From NCBI RefSeq assembly GCF_019039055.1, contig NZ_JAHOPB010000002.1, forward strand, positions 744,001-808,000: a stretch of DNA of 64,000 nucleotides. Reading direction: 5' to 3'. This document shows, piece by piece, positions 26,640 through 37,923 of the stretch. The DNA comes from Reyranella humidisoli (GTDB lineage: Bacteria > Pseudomonadota > Alphaproteobacteria > Reyranellales > Reyranellaceae). Within the stretch, counting starts at the first letter, position 1. Every line of letters begins with the position of its first letter. Position numbers and translations under genes: made by a program. The notes under the pieces were generated by a model. That model was not told the DNA's origin. It ran no database searches and saw only the letters and a list, made by a program, of their open reading frames with translations.

Positions 26640-27709
26640 GCATCGCCGCCATCCCGTCCGCTCTGGGCGGAGCGGCCTTCGAACGTCTGATGGCGCCCTT
26701 CGCGCCCTTCGAGAGACATCCCGACCTTGCGGTGGCCGTTTCCGGTGGCCGCGATTCGCTGTGCCTGGCCCTGCTGGCGAGCGAGTGGGCCGTCGCCCGG
26801 GAGGGGCGCGCCATCGCCCTGATCGTGGACCATGGGCTGAGGCGGGAATCTTTAAACGAAGCCTTGGCGACGTCCCGCCTGCTCGAGGGGGTGGGCATTG
26901 AAAGCGCCGTGCTGCGCTGGACGGGCGACAAGCCGCAGACGGGCCTGCAGGAAGCTGCCCGCGACGCCCGTTATCGCCTGTTGCGGCAGGCCTGCCGGGA
27001 GCGCGGAATCCTTCACCTGCTGGTGGCCCATCACGCCGATGACCAGGACGAAACGATCGCCATGCGCGCCGCCCGGTCGAGCGGCCCGGACGGGCTTGCC
27101 GGCATGGCGGCACTGGTCGAGTGGCCGGAGGTTCGAATGCTGCGGCCCCTGCTGGCGGTTCGGCGTACGGCTCTCACGGCGACGCTTGAGGTCCGCGGTG
27201 TTCCCTGGATCGACGACCCGTCAAACGTCGATCCGCGCTTCGAGCGGGCGCGGCTGCGCCTTGCCGGTGTGAGCCATGCCAGCCGGTCCGATGCAGACCT
27301 TGTGCGCATCGGTCATGAACGCGCGGCGGCGGAGGCTGGTGTGATGCTTCTCGAGGTCGGCGAGGAGGGGGGTGTCGCCCTCGATCCTGAAATGTTGCAA
27401 AGCCTGCCCCTGGACCTTCGCGGCCGGCTGATGAGCCGTGTCGTGCAGGCGATCGGCGGCCGTCGCCATCAGCCGCGGCGGGAACGACTGGACCGCGCGC
27501 TGGCCCGGTTGTCGGGGCCGCTCGAACGCGGGAAATCGGGGCGGGAAAGCGATTTCACCCTGTCGGGGTGCCAATTCCTCCTGCGTCAGGCTGTCGGCTC
27601 GCGGCGGCTTGTGTGGATTGTCCGCCCCGAAAGTGGCAGGAAAGACAGACAGCCTTTGATTCCGGCTGCATTTTTCGCTTGCGACCCGGCGGCCGCAACC
27701 CATCTTTGA
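26636..27709 (+). CDS. tilS: tRNA(Ile)-lysidine synthetase TilS
   Basis: Modifies C34 of tRNA-Ile(CAU) to lysidine so that it reads AUA. 357 residues, with the PP-loop AVSGGRDSLCLALLASEW near residue 35 and HHADDQDETIAMRAARSSGPDGLAGM near 135, both diagnostic. The C-terminal half is less conserved. The GTG start at 26636 overlaps the cpoB stop. It stands before ftsH, the usual place in this phylum. Confidence 0.94.
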   Translation: MSIAAIPSALGGAAFERLMAPFAPFERHPDLAVAVSGGRDSLCLALLASEWAVAREGRAIALIVDHGLRRESLNEALATSRLLEGVGIESAVLRWTGDKPQTGLQEAARDARYRLLRQACRERGILHLLVAHHADDQDETIAMRAARSSGPDGLAGMAALVEWPEVRMLRPLLAVRRTALTATLEVRGVPWIDDPSNVDPRFERARLRLAGVSHASRSDADLVRIGHERAAAEAGVMLLEVGEEGGVALDPEMLQSLPLDLRGRLMSRVVQAIGGRRHQPRRERLDRALARLSGPLERGKSGRESDFTLSGCQFLLRQAVGSRRLVWIVRPESGRKDRQPLIPAAFFACDPAAATHL

Positions 27710-27737
27710 ACGTAGCTCTAGCCAACGGAAGCCCTAA

Positions 27738-29671
<1,934 letters not shown>

Positions 29672-29675
<4 letters not shown>

Positions 29676-30490
29676 CGCGACGCTTCGCGGGCCTCGCCCT
29701 CGATCGCCCTCTCGTGATGGCGATCGTGAACGTGACGCCCGACTCCTTCTCCGACGGCGGGGAACGCTTCGACCCGGCGCGGGCCATCGACGATGGCCTG
29801 CGTTTCGTCTCGGAAGGCGCCGATATCCTGGACGTCGGTGGTGAATCGACGAGGCCAGGATCGGCTTCCGTGTCTCCCGATGAGGAGCGCCGCCGCATCC
29901 TGCCGGTCGTGGAGGGACTTGCCCGACAAGGGGCCGTCGTTTCGCTCGATACACGACGCGCGTCCGTTGCTGAGGCGGGGCTCGCCGCCGGAGCGCGGAT
30001 CGTCAACGACGTTTCGGCACTGAGGGATGATGAGGCGATGCTGCCTCTGATCGTACGCACGCAGGCGGCGGTCGTCCTGATGCATCGGCGGGGCAAGCCG
30101 GAGGAGCGCTATGCCGGTCCGGCCTATGACGATGTGGTAGAGGACGTCCGGCGTTTCCTGCTCGATCGCGCCGCGGCCTGCGTGGTGGCCGGCGCCGAGC
30201 GCCGGAGCATCGCCCTCGATCCTGGTCTCGGCTTCGGCAAGAAGGTCGAGGAGGAGCTGGCCTTGATTGCGGGCGCGCGGCGGCTGGCGGACGCAGGCTA
30301 TCCGGTGTTGATCGGCGCCTCGCGCAAGAGCTTCATCGGCCGCCTCACGGGCGTCGAGAGGGCAGCGGATCGCGATCCGGCCTCGGCTTTTCTGGCCGTG
30401 GAGGCGGTGCGGCACGGAGCCTCCATCGTGCGCGTCCACAATGTCCCGGCCACCCGGCAGGCGCTCGCCGTCTTCGAGGCGATGCGGTAG
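29672..30490 (+). CDS. folP: Dihydropteroate synthase
   Basis: Joins p-aminobenzoate to dihydropterin pyrophosphate in folate synthesis; the target of sulfonamides. 272 residues with MAIVNVTPDSFSDGGERFDP, DVGGESTRPGSASVSPDEE, NDVSALRDD, LMHRRG, DPGLGFGK and LIGASRKSFIGRLTG. The likely start is a TTG at 29672 overlapping the ftsH stop; the GTG of VMAIV at 29714 would be rather late. ftsH-folP-glmM is a familiar alphaproteobacterial order. Confidence 0.94.
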
Positions 30491-30500
30491 AACCGCCGTC

Positions 30501-31850
30501 ATGGTTCGTTCACTTTTCGGCACGGACGGCGTTCGCGGCCGCGCCAATACCTCTCCGATGACCGCCGAGATGGCGATGCGCATCGGCATGGCCGCGGGAC
30601 AGGTGTTCCGCCGCGGCGCCCATCGCAATCGCGCCGTCATCGGCAAGGATACGCGCCTGTCGGGCTACATGCTGGAGCAGGCGCTGACGGCCGGCTTCCT
30701 GTCGGTGGGCGTCGATGTCTTTCTCCTGGGGCCGATCCCGACGCCTGCCGTGGGCTTCCTGACCAGATCGATGCGCGCCGATGTGGGCGTGATGATCTCG
30801 GCTTCGCACAATCCTTACGAGGACAACGGCATCAAGCTGTTCGGCCCGGACGGATTCAAGCTGTCGGATGCCGTCGAGAGCAGGATCCAGGCGCTCGTGA
30901 TGTCGCCGTCGGACATGACGCTCGCGGACGCCGCCGCGATCGGGCGCGCCAAGCGGCTGGACGACGTGCAGGGCAGATACATCGAGGCCGTTAAGGCCTC
31001 GGCACCCCGCGGCCTCGATCTCAGCGACCTCAAGGTCGTCGTCGATTGCGCCAACGGTGCCGCCTACAGGGTTGCCCCGACCGTTCTGTCTGAACTCGGC
31101 GCGGAGGTGATTCGGGTCGGCGTGTCGCCGGACGGTTTCAACATCAACGGCAACTGCGGCTCGACGCATCCCGGCGTGCTGCAGGAGCAGGTCGTCGCGC
31201 ACCATGCCCATATCGGCATCGGTCTCGACGGCGATGCCGACCGCGTCATCATGGTCGCCGAAAATGGCCAGGTGATCGACGGCGACCAGCTCATGGCGAC
31301 CATTGCCGACCTGTGGATGCAGAGCGGCCGCCTGTCGGGGGGCGGAATCGTCGCCACGGTCATGTCGAACCTCGGCCTCGAACGCTATCTCGACGCGCGT
31401 AAGCTCCGGCTCGTACGCACCCAGGTCGGCGACCGCTACGTTCTCGAGCGCATGCGGGCCGACGGCTACAATCTCGGCGGCGAGCAGTCCGGTCACATCA
31501 TCATGACCGACCATGCAACCACCGGCGACGGCCTGATGGCGGCGCTTCAGGCGCTGGCCGCGTTGATCCAGACGGGCCGGCCGGCCAGCGAGCTCTTCCG
31601 TGCCTTCGAACCGGTGCCGCAGCTTTTGAAGAACGTACGGGTATCCGACGCGACCGCGGCACTCGACGCGGCGTCCGTAATCAAGGCAATCGCCTCGGCC
31701 GAAGCCAGACTGGGCACGGGCGGCCGGATCCTGGTGCGCAAGTCGGGCACGGAACCGCTGATCCGCGTCATGGCCGAAGGCGACGATTCCGACCTGGTTC
31801 GAAGCGTCGTCGACCAGATCATCGAAGCGCTTCCCCGGCAGGCCGCATGA
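30501..31850 (+). CDS. glmM: Phosphoglucosamine mutase
   Basis: Interconverts glucosamine-6-phosphate and glucosamine-1-phosphate on the way to UDP-GlcNAc for peptidoglycan and LPS. 449 residues. FGTDGVRGRAN at the start, the phosphoserine loop MISASHNPYEDNGIK with Ser102, the metal loop GLDGDADRVIMV, GGEQSGHII, and the phosphate-binding RKSGTEPLIRVMAEG at the C-terminus. It begins ten bases after folP; thiD overlaps its stop. Confidence 0.97.
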   Translation: MVRSLFGTDGVRGRANTSPMTAEMAMRIGMAAGQVFRRGAHRNRAVIGKDTRLSGYMLEQALTAGFLSVGVDVFLLGPIPTPAVGFLTRSMRADVGVMISASHNPYEDNGIKLFGPDGFKLSDAVESRIQALVMSPSDMTLADAAAIGRAKRLDDVQGRYIEAVKASAPRGLDLSDLKVVVDCANGAAYRVAPTVLSELGAEVIRVGVSPDGFNINGNCGSTHPGVLQEQVVAHHAHIGIGLDGDADRVIMVAENGQVIDGDQLMATIADLWMQSGRLSGGGIVATVMSNLGLERYLDARKLRLVRTQVGDRYVLERMRADGYNLGGEQSGHIIMTDHATTGDGLMAALQALAALIQTGRPASELFRAFEPVPQLLKNVRVSDATAALDAASVIKAIASAEARLGTGGRILVRKSGTEPLIRVMAEGDDSDLVRSVVDQIIEALPRQAA

Positions 31851-32638
31851 AAGGCCGCGTGCTGATCGTCGCCGGATCGGATTCCGGCGGCGGAGCGGGA
31901 ATCCAGGCCGATATCAAGGCGGTTACCGCCATGAACGGCTTTGCCGCCACCGCGATCACGGCGCTGACGGCGCAGAACACCGAAGGCGTGCACGGCGTCA
32001 TCGGCATAGAGCCGGCATTCATCGCCCAGCAGATCGAGGTGGTGCTCACCGACATCGGCGCCGATGCGCTCAAGACGGGGATGTTGCACAGCGCCGCTGT
32101 GATCGAGGTCGTGGCGGCCGGGATCGCAAGACACGCGGCCGGCACGCCGCTGGTGGTCGATCCGGTGATGGTCGCCAAGGGAGGGCACCGGCTGCTGCTG
32201 AGCGAAGCGGAAGCCGCGCTGCGCGACACGCTGCTGCCGATGGCAGCCCTGATCACGCCGAACCTGCCCGAGGCGGAGGTCCTCGTCGGCTTTCCCGTGC
32301 GGGTCGAGGCCGACATGAAGCGCGCGGCGGAGCGGCTGGCAATGCTGGGCGCCGGCGCGGTGCTGATGAAGGGCGGCCATCTCGAAGGCGATCGCGTCGT
32401 CGACCTGCTGTTCCACGAGGGGCGGTTCGACCGTTTCGAGGATGCCCGCATCCAGAGCCGGAGCACGCACGGGACCGGCTGTACTCTTGCATCGGCGATT
32501 GCGGCCGGGCTCGCCCAGAAGATGACGCTCCGCGATGCCGTGGCACGCGCGCGCGACTATGTCCGCAGGGCCATCGAGACCGCGCCCGGCTTCGGACGCG
32601 GGCACGGTCCGCTGAATCACGCGGTGACGGTCAGATAA
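31847..32638 (+). CDS. thiD: Hydroxymethylpyrimidine/phosphomethylpyrimidine kinase
   Basis: Phosphorylates HMP and HMP-phosphate in thiamine synthesis. 263 residues, ribokinase-like fold. VLIVAGSDSGGGAGIQADIKAV at the N-terminus, DPVMVAKGGHRLL, ITPNLPEAEVLVG, VLMKGGHLEGD and the catalytic loop THGTGCTLASAIAA are all present. ATG overlaps the glmM stop (ATGA). Its last eight bases overlap the end of the convergent hydrolase gene, so there is no room for a terminator. Confidence 0.95.
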   Translation: MKGRVLIVAGSDSGGGAGIQADIKAVTAMNGFAATAITALTAQNTEGVHGVIGIEPAFIAQQIEVVLTDIGADALKTGMLHSAAVIEVVAAGIARHAAGTPLVVDPVMVAKGGHRLLLSEAEAALRDTLLPMAALITPNLPEAEVLVGFPVRVEADMKRAAERLAMLGAGAVLMKGGHLEGDRVVDLLFHEGRFDRFEDARIQSRSTHGTGCTLASAIAAGLAQKMTLRDAVARARDYVRRAIETAPGFGRGHGPLNHAVTVR

Positions 32639-33503
32639 GCCCGGCGCCCTCGGCGACCGGGAGCCGGCCCGTCCATTTGCCGGCTTCGCTCATGACGATG
32701 AAGTTCCAGAGCTCGCGGTTGAAAGCGTCCGGCTCCTCGATGTTCACCGTGTGGCCGGTCTTGGCGAACATTGCCAGCCCCGCATTGGGCAGGACGCGCT
32801 TCAGGTAGAGGCTCGGCTGCAGGCAGGGATCGTCCTCGTCACCGCAGATGATCAGGGTCGGGACGTCGAGCGCTTTCCATTCCTCCTCGAAATCGTAGAG
32901 CGACGGCCGCTTGCCCTGGTAATTCTCCATCGTGTTGGCGGCTCCGAGATCGGGATGTTCGGAGAGATGCTTCGTGAACTCGGCGAAGCCGCGCGGGTCC
33001 TTCAGCTTGAAGCGCGAGCGCGTGGGGTTGGTCGTCAGGCTCTCGGCATACTTCGCCATGCCGTCCTTGCGGATCAGCCCGGCGGTCGTCACGGCGTCCT
33101 TCTTGAACTGCTCATGTCCCTCGCGGCCGGCGCCGGAACCGACGCCCGCGAGCGTGAGCGACAAGGCGCGGTCGGCATGGCAGCGCCCGAAGTGCGCGGT
33201 CGCGAAAGCGCCCTGCGACAGGCCCACGATATGCGCCTTGGGGATCTTCAGGTGGTCGAGCATGTTCTTCGCATCGTCGACCGCATGCTGCTGGCCGTAC
33301 ATGTCGGCGGCCAGCGGCACGTCCGAGCCGGGATAGCCGCGGAACGAGTAGGTGATGCAGCGATGGCGGCGCGAGAAGAACCGCACCTGCGGCTCCCAGC
33401 TTCGCCAGTCACCGCAATACTCATGGACGAACAGGATCGGCGTCCCGGTACCCGCTTCCTCATAGTAGAGCTTCACCCCGTCGGGCGTGTTGGCGTGCGG
33501 CAT
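32631..33503 (-). CDS. Alpha/beta hydrolase
   Basis: 290-residue serine hydrolase. Oxyanion region ILFVHEYCGDWRSWE, nucleophile elbow HIVGLSQGAFATAH (Ser96), an acidic residue in TLIICGDEDDP, and the histidine in AKTGHTVNIEEP. Cytoplasmic, no signal peptide. The ATG at 33503 has GAGGAG seven bases upstream and is preferred to an in-frame start at 33572. Related proteins include carboxylesterases and lactonases; the substrate cannot be told. It is convergent with thiD and monocistronic. Confidence 0.85.
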   Translation of the reverse strand: MPHANTPDGVKLYYEEAGTGTPILFVHEYCGDWRSWEPQVRFFSRRHRCITYSFRGYPGSDVPLAADMYGQQHAVDDAKNMLDHLKIPKAHIVGLSQGAFATAHFGRCHADRALSLTLAGVGSGAGREGHEQFKKDAVTTAGLIRKDGMAKYAESLTTNPTRSRFKLKDPRGFAEFTKHLSEHPDLGAANTMENYQGKRPSLYDFEEEWKALDVPTLIICGDEDDPCLQPSLYLKRVLPNAGLAMFAKTGHTVNIEEPDAFNRELWNFIVMSEAGKWTGRLPVAEGAGLI

Positions 33504-33560
33504 GGTGCGGCTCCTCTTCGCATCGTTGATGGCGGCGGCGGACAGGCTAGCATTGCGGCC

Positions 33561-33640
33561 ATGGCAAAGCATCGCATCTACACGATAGTCTTCGCGAAGG
33601 TTACGCTGCCCTGGTCGCGAAAGCGGAGCGGAAGGGCCGC
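33561..33640 (+). pseudogene. Frameshifted remnant resembling a DUF2200 protein
   Basis: The plus strand reads MAKHRIYTIVFAK from 33561, then the matching continuation YAALVAKAERKGR appears in the next frame from 33602, as if one base were lost around 33600. From memory, small DUF2200 proteins begin with a KHRIYT..FA...Y..YVAKAE.KGR pattern. After 33640 the second frame stays open to a TGA at 33821-33823 but no longer resembles the family, so the rest was lost or replaced. Confidence 0.45.
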
Positions 33641-33819
33641 CGTCTTCTGCCGCGTCGTCGCGACACGGGCCGCGAGGACTCCCTTCTTGGTGGTGAGGGG
33701 CCGCCGCGATCGACGTTCACGGAATTGCGGATTGAGCTGTCGAACGGCATCGAACAAAGTGAGGTCGCCCAGGGCGTATCCCCGTCAGGTGCCAACGTGA
33801 CCGACACACTGGAAAGTAG

Positions 33820-34680
33820 ATGATGTGCTTGAGATGGCTGCATTCAGTCGCCCGGCGGGCCATCGCCATCGTCGTCGCCGTGCTCGCGTCCATGCCAGAC
33901 GGTCGGGCCGCGGACTATCCGGGCGCCATAGCGGATCTGCGTGTTGCTCGTGGCACCGGCACGATTGCCGACGCGTGGCTGGCAGACGCGACCACGCGGT
34001 ATAGGCACTTCGTGCTCGGCTCCCCTTACGAAGCGGCCAGCCTGATGGTGCGCCTGCGCGACGGCAAACTTCTACGACTGACGCTGCCAGACGATTCGGT
34101 ATTCGAGGATCGGCAGCCCCGTCTTGCCGATCTCGATGGCGACGGGATCGATGAAATTGTGCTCGTTCGCTCCTACCTCAATCGCGGTGCCGCTCTTGCA
34201 GTCATTGCCGTCCGAGACGGAGCGTTGTCGATTGTCGCCGAGACGCCACCGACGGGCTCGCCCAATACGTGGTTGAACCCGGCGGGAATCGCCGACTTCG
34301 ACGGCGATGGAATGGTCGACATAGCTTATGTGCAAATGCCACATGTGCTCGGTTTGCTGCGGATCTGGACTTTGCGCTCGGGCCGGCTGATCGAGATCGC
34401 GAGCATGCCGGACACATCCAATCATGTGATCGGATCGCCGCACCTCGGACTGTCAGCTGTCGCGGACTTCGATGGCGACGGTGTCGCCGATCTGGCGGTT
34501 CCGACGAAAGACCGTAAATACCTGCGCTTCCTGTCGTTCAAGGGTCACGCCCGCGAGCTTGGCCGCAAGCCACTTGGATCGACAGCACTGTCCGACTTCA
34601 AGCTGAGGCACGTGTCGGGCGTGCCCTTTGTCGACGTCGGGCCAGCCGGCGGCAGTGCCGGGCTTATGGGGCTGCGGTAA
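33820..34680 (+). CDS. Secreted FG-GAP/VCBS-like repeat protein
   Basis: I cannot name a function. The 286-residue protein has an N-terminal signal (AIAIVVAVLASMPDGRAADY, cut near residue 31) and no membrane anchor. Three calcium-binding-like loops occur at regular spacing: RLADLDGDGIDEIVLV, GIADFDGDGMVDIAYV and AVADFDGDGVADLAVP, as in FG-GAP/VCBS beta-propeller repeats. It is probably periplasmic or extracellular, with a ligand-binding or scaffolding role. Two adjacent ATGs (33820, 33823) are possible starts; the first overlaps the TGA that closes the degenerate frame upstream. Codon use is a little less GC-rich than that of the neighbours. Confidence 0.75.
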   Translation: MMCLRWLHSVARRAIAIVVAVLASMPDGRAADYPGAIADLRVARGTGTIADAWLADATTRYRHFVLGSPYEAASLMVRLRDGKLLRLTLPDDSVFEDRQPRLADLDGDGIDEIVLVRSYLNRGAALAVIAVRDGALSIVAETPPTGSPNTWLNPAGIADFDGDGMVDIAYVQMPHVLGLLRIWTLRSGRLIEIASMPDTSNHVIGSPHLGLSAVADFDGDGVADLAVPTKDRKYLRFLSFKGHARELGRKPLGSTALSDFKLRHVSGVPFVDVGPAGGSAGLMGLR

Positions 34681-34908
34681 ATTTATCGCACCTGCAGCGC
34701 CGCCATCGGACTTTCGTATTCGGGCTGCTGCCCGCCGACGGCGCTCACGATCGCGCCGCAGTCTCCAGCGCGCCCCATCAAGGCCCAGCCGGTCGCCGTC
34801 GAGACGTTCGTTGCCAAGGCACCCAGGCCTCATCGGTCACGCACCCGCACCGACGGGGGCAAGGCGGTGGAGAAGATTCCGCGCTCGGAGCGACGTGCAG
34901 CGTCCTGC
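34681..34908. other. Intergenic stretch without a convincing gene
   Basis: Between convergent genes. On the minus strand one frame stays open for about 48 codons and ends in a TAA near 34680 with a protein-like tail (EYESPMAALQVR), which might be a gene fragment, but no start or homology is visible. No terminator hairpin with a T run was seen on either strand. Confidence 0.3.
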
Positions 34909-36087
34909 CTACACGCCGAAGCGCTCCAGCCGCTCCAGCACGGTCGGGATCTTGTCGTCGGTGACGTTGGCGAAGGCGAGGCGGATGAAGCGCTCCTGGC
35001 CCGCGCCGAACATGTCGCCGGGGATGGTGAGCAGGTTCTCCTCGTCGGCCATGCGCTTGGAGATTTCGGTCGACGGCGTCCCGACGAACGGATGCTCCAC
35101 ATAGGCGAAGTAGGCGCCGATGCTGACGAGGCGCCAGCGATTGGAGCGCTCGAGGCCCTGGCCCAGCATGTCGGCGCGCGCCTTGAGGCCCGCCGTGTTG
35201 TTCCGGGCCCACGGCAGGAGGTGACGCAGTCCGTAGAGCGCGCCTTCCTGTGCGAGGCGCGGGGGACAGATCGAGACGCAGTCCATGGCCTTCTCGATCT
35301 CGGCCATCAGTCCGGTTCCCGCAGTGACGGCGCCGACGCGATAGCCCGTCAGCGCAAAGACCTTCGAGAAGCTGTAGAGGTGCACGAGCGTGTCGCGCCA
35401 GTCGGACCGGCTGAAAAGATCGTGCGGCCGCGTGCCCTCGGGCAGGAAATCCTTGTAGGTCTCGTCGAGCAGCAGGGCGATGCCGTGCTTCTTCGCGAGT
35501 TCGTAGAAGGCGTGGATCGTCTCCGGTGGATAGACCGCGCCGGTCGGATTGTTGGGCGAGATCAGGATGATCGCTCGGGTCCGCGGCCCGATCAGTTTTT
35601 CGGCGTCTTCCGCGTTCGGCACCGCGCCGGAACCCGGCCGGAAGTCGAGCGAGACCGGCTCGACACCCTGCATCCGCATCCACATGTCGTGATTGAAGTA
35701 GTGGGGCCTTGGCAGGATCACCTGATCGCCCGCCTTGGCGATGCTCATCAGGGCCAGGCAGAAGGCCTGGTTGCACCCCGACGTGATGCCCACCTCGGCG
35801 GGCGTGATCGGCGCGCCGTAGAAGTCCGTGAGATGGTTCGCGTAGGTCTCGCGCAGCACCGGCGTGCCGAGGATCGGCGTGTAGCCATGCATGGTCGGAT
35901 CCAGCAGCAGTTCGCCGAGATGCCGGCGCAGTTCGAGGGCCGGCGGGTATCCCGGCACCGCTTGGCTGAGGTCGATCAGCGGCCGCTCGGGCGGGAAGGT
36001 GCGTCCCAGCACCCAGCGCTTGGTTTCGCCGATGGGGGAGGGAGCGACGGCAGCGAGCCACGGATTGACGATCGGAGCGGTATTCAT
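34909..36087 (-). CDS. PLP-dependent aminotransferase, class I/II
   Basis: 392-residue fold-type I aminotransferase. GYPPALELRRHL and GYTPILGTPVLRE at the front, SPNNPTGAVYP at 177-187, DETYKDF near 209, and the PLP lysine in YSFSKVFALTGYRVG (Lys242). Exchanges amino groups between an amino acid and a 2-oxo acid in the cytoplasm; specificity is not evident, and the family includes aspartate- and kynurenine-type enzymes. It is a single gene on the minus strand with the ATG at 36087, diverging from the sugar transporter operon. Confidence 0.88.
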   Translation of the reverse strand: MNTAPIVNPWLAAVAPSPIGETKRWVLGRTFPPERPLIDLSQAVPGYPPALELRRHLGELLLDPTMHGYTPILGTPVLRETYANHLTDFYGAPITPAEVGITSGCNQAFCLALMSIAKAGDQVILPRPHYFNHDMWMRMQGVEPVSLDFRPGSGAVPNAEDAEKLIGPRTRAIILISPNNPTGAVYPPETIHAFYELAKKHGIALLLDETYKDFLPEGTRPHDLFSRSDWRDTLVHLYSFSKVFALTGYRVGAVTAGTGLMAEIEKAMDCVSICPPRLAQEGALYGLRHLLPWARNNTAGLKARADMLGQGLERSNRWRLVSIGAYFAYVEHPFVGTPSTEISKRMADEENLLTIPGDMFGAGQERFIRLAFANVTDDKIPTVLERLERFGV

Positions 36088-36365
36088 GAGCAGGCGTACG
36101 ACTCTTTTCGGAAGGCTGACGAACGAATTTCACAGTCTAATTTCGCAAGAGCCTCGAGGCCGCTCTGGCGAAGTGTGGCGGAGCATCCAAGTCTCTCTGC
36201 AACCTGTCAAATTGCGTTCGAAGCCGAATCCCATGTCAAAATGCATTGCTTGCCCGGTGTCTTGTGCATAGCATCGCCGCAAGGCTCCGTTTGAGAGCCA
36301 GTGCCCCAAGCGTCAGCGCGGGCTGGGATCAATCTGCCGGTCGAAATCGGCTCTGAGGAGGAAAC
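36088..36365. promoter_or_regulatory. Divergent promoter region of the ABC operon
   Basis: 278 bases between the aminotransferase and the sugar-binding protein gene. On the plus strand TTGCTT (36246-36251), a 17-base spacer and TAGCAT (36269-36274) form a moderate sigma-70-like promoter, giving a leader of about 90 bases before the strong ribosome binding site GAGGAGG at 36356. I see no clear operator and no gene. Confidence 0.3.
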
Positions 36366-37706
36366 ATGGTCTCGATGAAGGTCAATCGTCGTCGATTCGT
36401 CGCCGGCACCGCTGCGGCGTCCGCGGCTCTCGTGGCGGCGCCGTTCGTGCGGAGCGCGAATGCCGCCGGCAAGCTCTCCGTAGGCTTCTGGGATCACTGG
36501 GTGCCGGGCGCCAACAAGGCGACCGAGGCTCTCGTGAAGGAATGGGCCGAGAAGAACAAGGTTGAAGTCTCGATGGACTTCATCACGTCGCAGGGCAACA
36601 AGTTGCTCCTCACCACGGCCGCGGAATCGCAGGCCAAGTCGGGCCACGACGTTCTCGCCTTCTCGACCTGGCTGCCGGCGCGCTATGCCGACCAGCTCGT
36701 CCCGATGAACGACGTCATGGAGCCGCTCATCAAGGAGAACGGCAAGGTCAATGATACCGTTGAATACCTCGGCAAGCTGAACGGCAAATGGCTCGCCGTG
36801 CCGGCCACGGTCGGCAGCCAGATCAAGGGCCCGTGCTCACGAATCGATCTCCTGAAGAAGCATGCCGGCATAGACATCCAGGCGATGTACCCGGTCGGAC
36901 AGGCGCCCAAGGCGGACGCTTGGAATCTCGACAACTTCGTAAAGGCGGCAGAGGCCTGCCAGAAGGGCGGTAACCCGTTCGGCATCGGGCTTGGCACCAC
37001 TTCGGACAGTGTCGACAGCGCCGGCGCCCTGTTCCATGCCTTTGGCGCCCAGCTCGTGAACGCCAAGGGCGACATCGTCGTGAAGAACGACCAGGTCCGC
37101 CAGGTGCTCGATTACTACAAGAAGCTGATGCAGTTCCTGCCGGCGGACGTGCCGTCGTGGGACGACGCCTCGAACAACAAGTTCCTGGTGTCGGGCCAGG
37201 GCTCGCTGATCATGAACCCGCCCAGCGCCTGGGCTGTCGCAAAGCGCGATGCGCCGCAGGTTGCCGAGCAGCTCTGGACGCACGGCTTCCCGGTCGGGCC
37301 GAAGGGCCGCTACGCGCCGTTCCTGCCATTTTTCTGGGGCGTCTGGAATTTCAGCAAGAACCAGTCAGCGGCCAAGAGCCTGATCACCCATCTCTCGCAG
37401 GCCAGTTCCGCCGAGAAGATGACCAACGCGTCGCAGGGCTACGATCTGCCGGCGTTCGAGAAGCTCACCACCTTCAAGGTGTGGGCGGAAGAGTCGCCGC
37501 CCAAGGGCACGCTCTACCACTACCCGAATCCGCACAACCACCAGACCCTCTCGATCGCCGCGGCGCCCGCGCCGCACAAGATCGCCGAGCAGATCTACAC
37601 CCAGGCCATCATGACCCAGATGGTCGTGCGCTACGCCAAGGGCGAGGCCATGGACAAGACGCTCGACTGGGCGGCCAAGGAGCTCGAGGGCTTCAGCCGC
37701 AACTGA
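36366..37706 (+). CDS. ABC sugar-type binding protein, Tat-exported
   Basis: Extracellular solute-binding protein family 1, 446 residues. The N-terminus VNRRRFVAGTAAASAALVAAP with a cleavage site after ANA (residue 34) is a twin-arginine signal. The mature protein has the CUT1 pattern: SVGFWDHWVPGANKATEALVKEW, a hinge around FSTWLPARYADQL, SGQGSLIMNPPSAW, and NASQGYDLPAF. It supplies the ligand to the permeases and ATPase that follow. The ligand is probably a carbohydrate or polyol, which the oxidoreductases downstream could process. Strong ribosome binding site GAGGAGG. Confidence 0.9.
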   Translation: MVSMKVNRRRFVAGTAAASAALVAAPFVRSANAAGKLSVGFWDHWVPGANKATEALVKEWAEKNKVEVSMDFITSQGNKLLLTTAAESQAKSGHDVLAFSTWLPARYADQLVPMNDVMEPLIKENGKVNDTVEYLGKLNGKWLAVPATVGSQIKGPCSRIDLLKKHAGIDIQAMYPVGQAPKADAWNLDNFVKAAEACQKGGNPFGIGLGTTSDSVDSAGALFHAFGAQLVNAKGDIVVKNDQVRQVLDYYKKLMQFLPADVPSWDDASNNKFLVSGQGSLIMNPPSAWAVAKRDAPQVAEQLWTHGFPVGPKGRYAPFLPFFWGVWNFSKNQSAAKSLITHLSQASSAEKMTNASQGYDLPAFEKLTTFKVWAEESPPKGTLYHYPNPHNHQTLSIAAAPAPHKIAEQIYTQAIMTQMVVRYAKGEAMDKTLDWAAKELEGFSRN

Positions 37707-37923
37707 TGCGAAGCTGCCCGCCGGTCCTCAACAGGGGATCGGTGGGCGGCTCCGGGATCGGCCTCGGAATCGGTCTGCAGGACCGGTTCGGGACGGGTGT
37801 GCGGGCGGTCCTGCCCTGGGCGGGACAGCTCGCCGCTTCCGTCGCGGCGGTACGGTCCAGACTGTTCTCGTAGCCTGTTCAACCTGGCGTTCCCGCATGG
37901 CCCGACAGGGCCTGGAGTACCCG
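37707..37923. other. Spacer inside the transporter operon
   Basis: 217 bases between the binding protein and the first permease gene. No gene is evident. Imperfect GC-rich dyads (around 37713-37755 and 37800-37835) could form RNA stems that lower expression of the permeases relative to the binding protein, a common arrangement in ABC importers; this is inference. Confidence 0.35.

Noticed and set aside
34681..34860. Minus-strand fragment ending near 34680
   Set aside because: About 48 open codons with a protein-like tail, but no start, ribosome binding site or recognised family.
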